Origin: Winogradskyella algicola
Lineage (GTDB): Bacteria > Bacteroidota > Bacteroidia > Flavobacteriales > Flavobacteriaceae
DNA length: 64,000 nt
Direction of reading: 5' to 3'
Assembly (NCBI RefSeq): GCF_005869935.1
Contig: NZ_SZQF01000007.1
Coordinates: 124,001 to 188,000 of the forward strand
Shown: one piece after another, positions 58,813 through 64,000 of the stretch
Position numbering within the stretch: the first letter of the stretch is position 1
Layout of the letters: every line of letters begins with the position of its first letter
Translations under genes and position numbers: made by a program
Notes under the pieces: generated by a model
Told to the model about the DNA's origin: nothing
Seen by the model: the letters and a program-made list of their open reading frames with translations, nothing else
Database searches by the model: none

Positions 58813-59286
58813 ATGAAAAAATGTATCCTATCCTTAGTAGTCGTTGCTTTTAGTTTTGTGGCTTTTGCACAAACAGAACTTGGAATTAAAGGTGGATTAA
58901 ATTTTACCTTTTTTAAAGTTAACGAAGGTGATTTTGGTACTAATCCAGATATTGAAACAGGTTATTATGGTGGTGTTTTTGTAGATTTTTCTATAGACAA
59001 TGGGTTTCATATTCAACCAGAGTTACTTTATAAAGGCATTGGTGATTTTAGATTTTTAAATGCTCCGATTTACTTAAAGTATGATATTTACGATACGGTT
59101 CATATTTTGGTAGGACCTAGTTTAAATTACTTTTTTGATTTTTTCTCTAATAAACTTAAGATAAGAGCAGATCTTAGTTTAGATTATGATTTTTCTTCAG
59201 ATTTGAGTATACACATGAAATATACTATTGGTTTTGAAGAATTATCTCCCAACGTACTTTTCCTTGGACTTGGATATAGATTATAA
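58813..59286 (+). CDS. Outer-membrane beta-barrel protein 3
   Basis: A 157-residue small barrel with signal peptide (MKKCILSLVVVAFSFVAFAQ) and final strand VLFLGLGYRL. It starts 2 bp after aroQ and is likely co-transcribed. It resembles a shortened version of barrel 1 (LGIKGGLNF, HIQPELLYKG), with about six to eight strands. Function unknown. Confidence 0.85.
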   Translation: MKKCILSLVVVAFSFVAFAQTELGIKGGLNFTFFKVNEGDFGTNPDIETGYYGGVFVDFSIDNGFHIQPELLYKGIGDFRFLNAPIYLKYDIYDTVHILVGPSLNYFFDFFSNKLKIRADLSLDYDFSSDLSIHMKYTIGFEELSPNVLFLGLGYRL

Positions 59287-59317
59287 AAAAAGCGATTCAG
59301 TACGAATCGCTTTTTTG
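59286..59317. terminator. Bidirectional terminator between barrel gene 3 and lpd
   Basis: Stem AAAAGCGATTC / GAATCGCTTTT with loop AGTAC, flanked by A- and T-runs. Confidence 0.88.
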
Positions 59318-59335
59318 TGTATTGTGGATGTTTTA

Positions 59336-60712
59336 TTACAAATGTATCACTTCATCATAAGCATCTGCTACAGCTTCCATAACGGCTTCACTCATTGTTG
59401 GGTGAGGATGAACCGCTTTTAATACTTCATGACCAGTTGTTTCTAATTTACGACCTAATACAGCTTCTGCGATCATATCTGTAACACCAGCACCAATCAT
59501 GTGACAACCTAACCATTCACCATATTTAGCATCAAAAATCACTTTTACAAAACCATCTTTGTTTCCACCTGCACTTGCTTTACCCGAAGCTGAGAATGGG
59601 AACTTACCAACTTTGATATCATAACCTTGCTCCTTAGCTTGAGCTTCAGTAAGACCTACACTAGCAACTTCTGGTGAACAATACGTACAACCAGGTATGT
59701 TTCCATAATCTAAAGCTTCAACATGCATTCCTGCAATTTTTTCAACACAAAGTATGCCTTCAGCAGAAGCAACGTGGGCTAAAGCTTGTCCAGGTGTAAC
59801 ATCTCCAATAGCATAGTAACCAGGTATGTTAGTTTGGTAGTAGTCGTTTACTAAAATTTTATCTCTGTCAACTGCAATACCAACATCTTCTAATCCAATA
59901 TTTTCGATGTTAGATTTAATGCCTACTGCAGATAATACCATATCAGCTTCTAAAACTTCTTCACCTTTTTTAGTTTTTACAGTAGCCTTTACACCTTCAC
60001 CAGATGTATCCACAGAAGTAACTTCTGCAGAAGTCATGATTTTAATTCCAGATTTTTTGAAGCTACGCTCTAGTTGCTTGGAAACTTCATCATCTTCAAC
60101 AGGAACAATTTTTGGCATATATTCTACGATAGTAACTTCCGTTCCCATTGAGTTGTAGAAGTAAGCAAACTCAACGCCAATAGCTCCAGAGCCAACCACA
60201 ATCATTTTTTTAGGTTGTTTATCTAACGTCATTGCTTTTCTGTAACCTATTACTTTCTTACCATCTTGTGGCAGGCTAGGCAACTCGCGAGAACGAGCAC
60301 CTGTTGCAATTATGATATGATCAGCCGAATACTCTTTACCATCAACATCAACTTTCTTTCCTGGCTTAACTTTTCCGAAGCCCTCAATAACATCAATTTT
60401 ATTCTTTTTCATTAGGAACTTTACACCATTACTCATGCCATCTGCAACACCACGGCTTCGCTTTACAACGGCATCAAAATCGTGTTCTGCATCTTTAACT
60501 TTTAAACCGTAATCTTCAGCGTGTTTTAGATATTCAAAAACCTGAGCAGACTTTAAAAGTGCTTTTGTAGGTATACAGCCCCAATTTAAACATACACCTC
60601 CAAGACTTTCTTTCTCTACAACAGCGGTTTTAAAACCTAATTGAGATGCTCTAATTGCTGTTACGTAGCCACCAGGACCACTTCCTAATACTATGATATC
60701 GTATTTACTCAT
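59336..60712 (-). CDS. lpdA: Dihydrolipoyl dehydrogenase
   Basis: A 458-residue FAD enzyme (E3) that reoxidises lipoamide in the 2-oxoacid dehydrogenase and glycine cleavage complexes. FAD motif GSGPGGYVTA (10-19), redox cysteines C41 and C46 in GGVCLNWGCIPTK, NAD motif GSGAIGVEFA and the catalytic H-E pair in HPHPTMSEA. Length is as expected. Monocistronic between two terminators or gaps; the partner E1/E2 genes are elsewhere. Confidence 0.96.
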   Translation of the reverse strand: MSKYDIIVLGSGPGGYVTAIRASQLGFKTAVVEKESLGGVCLNWGCIPTKALLKSAQVFEYLKHAEDYGLKVKDAEHDFDAVVKRSRGVADGMSNGVKFLMKKNKIDVIEGFGKVKPGKKVDVDGKEYSADHIIIATGARSRELPSLPQDGKKVIGYRKAMTLDKQPKKMIVVGSGAIGVEFAYFYNSMGTEVTIVEYMPKIVPVEDDEVSKQLERSFKKSGIKIMTSAEVTSVDTSGEGVKATVKTKKGEEVLEADMVLSAVGIKSNIENIGLEDVGIAVDRDKILVNDYYQTNIPGYYAIGDVTPGQALAHVASAEGILCVEKIAGMHVEALDYGNIPGCTYCSPEVASVGLTEAQAKEQGYDIKVGKFPFSASGKASAGGNKDGFVKVIFDAKYGEWLGCHMIGAGVTDMIAEAVLGRKLETTGHEVLKAVHPHPTMSEAVMEAVADAYDEVIHL

Positions 60713-60769
60713 GAGTAATTTTTTAATTGAATTTTTGAGAGTACGAATTTACGAAACCAAAATGTAATA

Positions 60770-61321
60770 TTAAAGGTCTTCTGTAAAATGTCTTTTGCCT
60801 TTGTCTTTAGAAAATTTTTCTTTGTTGTAATCTTTCGATTTTCCTTTTGGTATGGATAAGGATTGCCAATTATTTCCTTTAGTAAGTTTTCCTAAAAATA
60901 CAATTTGACCAACATGATAGGCATAATGCATCATTTGTCGATTTACAGCTTCAACAACTGTGTGGCCTTGATTTCTTATGTAGATTATACGCTCTAAATC
61001 TTCATTCTTTAAAGACTTTATAGCGCCAAACAGACAATCCCAACCTTTATTCCATGTGGATAGAAGTTCTTCTTTAGAGTGAAATGTATCAATAAATTCT
61101 TCATCGCGTTGTCTCCATTCTTTTTCGCCATCTTCGGTTAGAAAATTTGTCCAGCGACTTAGCATGTTGCCAACAATATGCTTTACTATTATAGATATAG
61201 AATTTGAATCTTCAGCAAACTCTCTTTTTAATTCATCAAAAGTTAAGTTTGCAAAAGTTTTATCGCCAAGACTTTTGTAATATTCAAATTGCTTAATACT
61301 GCTCTCAATGTAATTATTCAT
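60770..61321 (-). CDS. DUF1572 (DinB-like) protein
   Basis: A 183-residue DinB-superfamily protein, DUF1572 type, with the helices NNYIESSIKQFEYYKSL and MHYAYHVGQIVFLGK. The histidines of SIIVKHIVGN, MHYAYH and the later helix could bind a metal. The ATG at 61321 overlaps the end of msrB by 8 bases; the longer frame (start 61345) would overlap it more. Function unknown. Confidence 0.87.
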   Translation of the reverse strand: MNNYIESSIKQFEYYKSLGDKTFANLTFDELKREFAEDSNSISIIVKHIVGNMLSRWTNFLTEDGEKEWRQRDEEFIDTFHSKEELLSTWNKGWDCLFGAIKSLKNEDLERIIYIRNQGHTVVEAVNRQMMHYAYHVGQIVFLGKLTKGNNWQSLSIPKGKSKDYNKEKFSKDKGKRHFTEDL

Positions 61322-61811
61322 CTTTTTTAGTGTCCTCTGGTACAAAATTTAATGCCACGCCATTAATACAATGACGTTTTCCTGTGGTGTCTTTTGGGCC
61401 ATCATTAAACACATGGCCTAGATGTCCTCCACAAGTTGCGCAATGTTCTTCAGTACGAGCATAACCAATTTTGTAGTCTGTGGAAAAAGCAACATTACCT
61501 TCTATTTCTCTGTCAAAGCTTGGCCAGCCAGTACCAGAATCAAATTTATGTTCACTTTTAAATAACGGTGTATCACAAGCAGCACAATGGTAAACTCCTT
61601 TTTCGTAATTTTTGTTCAATGGACTTGAGAAAGCACGTTCGGTACCTGCCTCTCTAAGAACATAGTATTCCATTTCGGTTAATTCAGCTTTCCATTCAGC
61701 TTCGGTTTTTGTAATTGGAAACTCTTCCGACTCCTCATTTTCTTTTTTTTGAGCAGAGCCATTACAATTGAATAAAAGAGCGGTTAAGGAAAATAATAAG
61801 ATCTTTTTCAT
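61314..61811 (-). CDS. msrB: Peptide-methionine (R)-S-oxide reductase, lipoprotein
   Basis: A 165-residue enzyme that reduces methionine-R-sulfoxide in proteins. The N-terminus is a lipoprotein signal (LLFNC, C16), so this MsrB works in the periplasm or outer envelope rather than the cytoplasm. The zinc cysteines (CAACDTP and CATCGGH), the substrate motif GTGWPSF and the catalytic cysteine in RHCINGVALNF are present. Downstream DUF1572 gene overlaps by 8 bases, so the two form an operon. Confidence 0.94.
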   Translation of the reverse strand: MKKILLFSLTALLFNCNGSAQKKENEESEEFPITKTEAEWKAELTEMEYYVLREAGTERAFSSPLNKNYEKGVYHCAACDTPLFKSEHKFDSGTGWPSFDREIEGNVAFSTDYKIGYARTEEHCATCGGHLGHVFNDGPKDTTGKRHCINGVALNFVPEDTKKDE

Positions 61812-62076
61812 AGCTTAAATTTACGATTTTAAATAAACCTTTTGTCGTATTAAGTTTTAAAAAATTACAAAGCTTTCAGTATAATTTTTATTATTAAGTA
61901 ATTGGATTAAAGAGTTGATAAAATCATAATATTTAAGTAAATTACATTGATATTTTTTTAAATACCTTTTTCCATCGTATTAGTTATGCCTAGTGACTAT
62001 TATAATGTGTTGTAAACATTCATTGTGTAAATAAGTAATTTAGATCTTACAACTAACAAGTATTAAATAAATTTAG

Positions 62077-63285
62077 ATGAAAGTATTGTTTCTTACCAGA
62101 GAATTTCCTCCTTACGTTTATGGTGGTGCAGGTGTGCACGTAGAATATTTAGCAAAGGAATTGTCTGAATTAATGGAAGTAGAAGTAAGAACTTTTGGAG
62201 ACCAAGATAAAAAAACTAACAATCTCAGTATTAAAGGTTATCCTTTTGAAGATGGTTTTTTTAAAGATAGTGATAGTAAGCTTAAGTCTATTTTTAAGAC
62301 CTTAAGTACAGGACTTCATATGAATGCTGATACCATAGACGCAGATATTGTACACTGCCACACTTGGTACTCGCATTTTGCAGGTATTATGGCAAAGTTG
62401 TGTTATGGAAAACCTTTAGTGGTAACTACACATTCCTTAGAGCCTTTGAGACCATGGAAAAGTGAGCAATTAGGTAGAGGCTATGATGCGTCTTCTTGGG
62501 TAGAAAAAACCGCTATAGAAATGGCAGATTGTTTAATTGCTGTATCAGAAGAAACGAAACAAGACATTATCAAACATTTTGATGTTGATAAAAATAAAAT
62601 TGAAGTCGTATATAATGGCATTGATTTAAAAGAGTATAGCATTGTAAACGAAACCGATGTACTAGAAGCTTACGGCATCGACAAAAGCAAACCATATGTC
62701 CTTTTTGTTGGAAGAATAACACGACAAAAAGGAATAGTTCATTTAGTTAATGCCATTAAGTATATTGATGCTGATACTCAAATTGTATTATGTGCTGGCG
62801 CTCCAGATACAGAAGCGATTGCCAAAGAAATGGAAGATGCTGTAGCAAAAGCTTCTAAAACACGTGATAACATTTTTTGGATTGATAAAATGTTAGATAA
62901 AAAAGATGTTATTCAATTATATTCTCATGCAGATGTGTTTTGTTGTCCATCAATCTATGAGCCATTTGGAATTATAAATATAGAGGCTATGGCATGCGAA
63001 ACAGCCGTAGTAGCTAGTGCAGTTGGTGGTATAAAAGAAGTAGTTATTGAAGGTGAAACAGGTTTACTAGTAAATCTAGAGCAGCAAAATGTTGCACCTT
63101 TTGAGCCTGTAAATCCAGACCAATTTTCTAGAGATTTAGCTAATGGTATCAATAAAGTTATTGGGAATAAGGAACTAAGAGAAAAAATGGCCAAGAATGG
63201 ACGACAGCGTGTAGAAGAGTTTTTCGACTGGAAAGCCATTGCAAAGCAAACCAAAAGCATATATCAATCCTTAAGCGTTAAGTAA
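62077..63285 (+). CDS. glgA: Glycogen synthase (GT4-type)
   Basis: A 402-residue GT-B fold glycosyltransferase that adds glucose from a nucleotide sugar to glycogen. The N-terminus MKVLFLTREFPPYVYGGAG has the KxGG-like acceptor loop of retaining enzymes, and the C-terminal domain carries YNGID, LFVGRITRQKG and the E-x7-E segment in YEPFGIINIEAMACETAVVA. Length and type fit the family-4 (actinobacterial-like) GlgA, not the 480-residue E. coli type. Its stop directly abuts the ATG of glgC. The 265-bp gap upstream contains no further gene or clear promoter. Confidence 0.9.
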   Translation: MKVLFLTREFPPYVYGGAGVHVEYLAKELSELMEVEVRTFGDQDKKTNNLSIKGYPFEDGFFKDSDSKLKSIFKTLSTGLHMNADTIDADIVHCHTWYSHFAGIMAKLCYGKPLVVTTHSLEPLRPWKSEQLGRGYDASSWVEKTAIEMADCLIAVSEETKQDIIKHFDVDKNKIEVVYNGIDLKEYSIVNETDVLEAYGIDKSKPYVLFVGRITRQKGIVHLVNAIKYIDADTQIVLCAGAPDTEAIAKEMEDAVAKASKTRDNIFWIDKMLDKKDVIQLYSHADVFCCPSIYEPFGIINIEAMACETAVVASAVGGIKEVVIEGETGLLVNLEQQNVAPFEPVNPDQFSRDLANGINKVIGNKELREKMAKNGRQRVEEFFDWKAIAKQTKSIYQSLSVK

Positions 63286-64000
63286 ATGATAAACGACAAA
63301 GTATTAAGTATAATATTAGGAGGAGGACAAGGCTCTCGTCTTTATCCATTAACAGAAAGCAGGTCTAAACCTGCTGTACCCATTGCCGGAAAGTATAGAT
63401 TGGTAGATATACCTATTTCAAATTGCATCAATTCTGATATTAAACGTATGTATGTTTTAACACAGTTTAATTCAGCGTCCTTAAACAGGCATATAAAAAA
63501 TACTTACCACTTTAGCTTTTTTAGTTCGGCATTTGTAGATGTTTTGGCAGCAGAACAAACTATTGCTAGTGATAAATGGTTTCAGGGTACTGCAGATGCA
63601 GTTAGGCAGAGTTTGCATCACTTTTTAAGGCATGATTTTGAATATGCCTTAATACTTTCAGGTGATCAACTTTACCAAATGGATTTTAACAAAATGATTG
63701 ATGCTCATGAAGCGAGTGGCGCAGAAATTTCAATAGCAACTCAACCCGTAAACGCTAAGGATGCAACTTCTTTTGGTATATTAAAAACCGATGATAATAA
63801 TTTTATTTCTTCGTTTGTAGAAAAACCAGATGCTTCATTATTGCCCGATTGGTCCTCACCCGTAAGTGAAGACATGCAGAAAGCAGGAAGAAATTATTTG
63901 GCATCAATGGGTATTTATATTTTCAATAAAGAGTTATTGGTTGAATTATTAAAAAATCCTGATACAGTTGACTTTGGAAGAGAAATAATTCCTGAGGCAA
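63286..64000 (+). CDS. glgC: Glucose-1-phosphate adenylyltransferase, 3' end outside the window
   Basis: The first 238 codons of ADP-glucose pyrophosphorylase, which makes ADP-glucose for glycogen. The nucleotidyltransferase motif LGGGQGSRLYPLTESRSKPA near residue 11-30, the QGTADAVRQ segment and the FGI/EKP motifs (SFGILKTD, SFVEKPD) are clear. The start codon is the ATG immediately after the glgA stop. The frame is open to the last base of the window, so the C-terminal regulatory beta-helix is not seen. Confidence 0.95.
   Translation, partial: MINDKVLSIILGGGQGSRLYPLTESRSKPAVPIAGKYRLVDIPISNCINSDIKRMYVLTQFNSASLNRHIKNTYHFSFFSSAFVDVLAAEQTIASDKWFQGTADAVRQSLHHFLRHDFEYALILSGDQLYQMDFNKMIDAHEASGAEISIATQPVNAKDATSFGILKTDDNNFISSFVEKPDASLLPDWSSPVSEDMQKAGRNYLASMGIYIFNKELLVELLKNPDTVDFGREIIPEA

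Noticed and set aside
1..64000. CRISPR arrays, tRNA/rRNA genes, insertion sequences, prophage
   Set aside because: No regularly spaced repeats, cloverleaf sequences, rRNA motifs, transposase or phage structural genes were seen on either strand.

Overview
The window comes from an AT-rich Bacteroidota genome, almost certainly a member of the Flavobacteriaceae. The evidence is the gliding genes gldF/gldG, proteins with type IX secretion (T9SS) sorting tails, SusC-like TonB receptors with carboxypeptidase-regulatory domains, the zapA / 6S RNA / rny arrangement, paired DUF6452-DUF6048 genes, and Bacteroidota-type promoters (TAnnTTTG) with almost no Shine-Dalgarno sites. The genus cannot be fixed by reading alone. 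I saw no rRNA, tRNA, CRISPR array, phage or insertion-sequence transposase.

Region 1 (1-21.4 kb) is a compact island for sulfide/persulfide handling, redox defence and microaerobic respiration. It holds a TauE/SafE exporter, two metallo-beta-lactamase/rhodanese fusions (persulfide-dioxygenase-like), a rhodanese, a lipoprotein cytochrome c fused to a Tll0287-like haem domain, a thioredoxin, a type II sulfide:quinone reductase, a second SQR-like flavoprotein, a 1-Cys peroxiredoxin, cytochrome bd (cydAB), an OprC/NosA-type copper receptor with a small Cys-rich partner, and a TolC-MFP-RND efflux set. Eight transcription units carry a 16-bp palindrome of the type TGTAAC-N4-GTTACA (one TGTAAT-N4-ATTACA variant, one degenerate). 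In each, the palindrome centre lies 28.5-29.5 bp upstream of a TAnnTTTG-like -7 element, the geometry of a class II CRP/FNR activator. Two further units, the copper-receptor operon and a 48-residue membrane protein, carry TGAC-N4-GTCA at the same distance. This coherent regulon is the strongest candidate for an undescribed system here; its regulator is not in the window.

Region 2 (21.4-29.7 kb) has small membrane proteins, then a propeller-type LytS-like sensor kinase and LytTR response regulator, followed by a secreted protein of unknown function and a T9SS cargo protein with an internal duplication. The kinase gene and both downstream genes carry a pair of TTCAGAAAA-like direct repeats with an exact 21-bp period, as expected for a LytTR regulator.

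Region 3 (29.7-43 kb) is conserved housekeeping: dnaN, gldG, gldF, a SAM hydrolase, phoH, purC, rlmD and rocD. Its intergenic gaps are rich in palindromic repeats and include a decayed duplicate of the 3' end of dnaN.

Region 4 (43-64 kb) holds small membrane proteins, an Smr protein, a cysteine desulfurase, T9SS and TonB envelope proteins, an M23 peptidase, zapA, 6S RNA, rny, xerD, three small outer-membrane barrels, aroQ, lpd, msrB, glgA and the start of glgC, which runs off the window.
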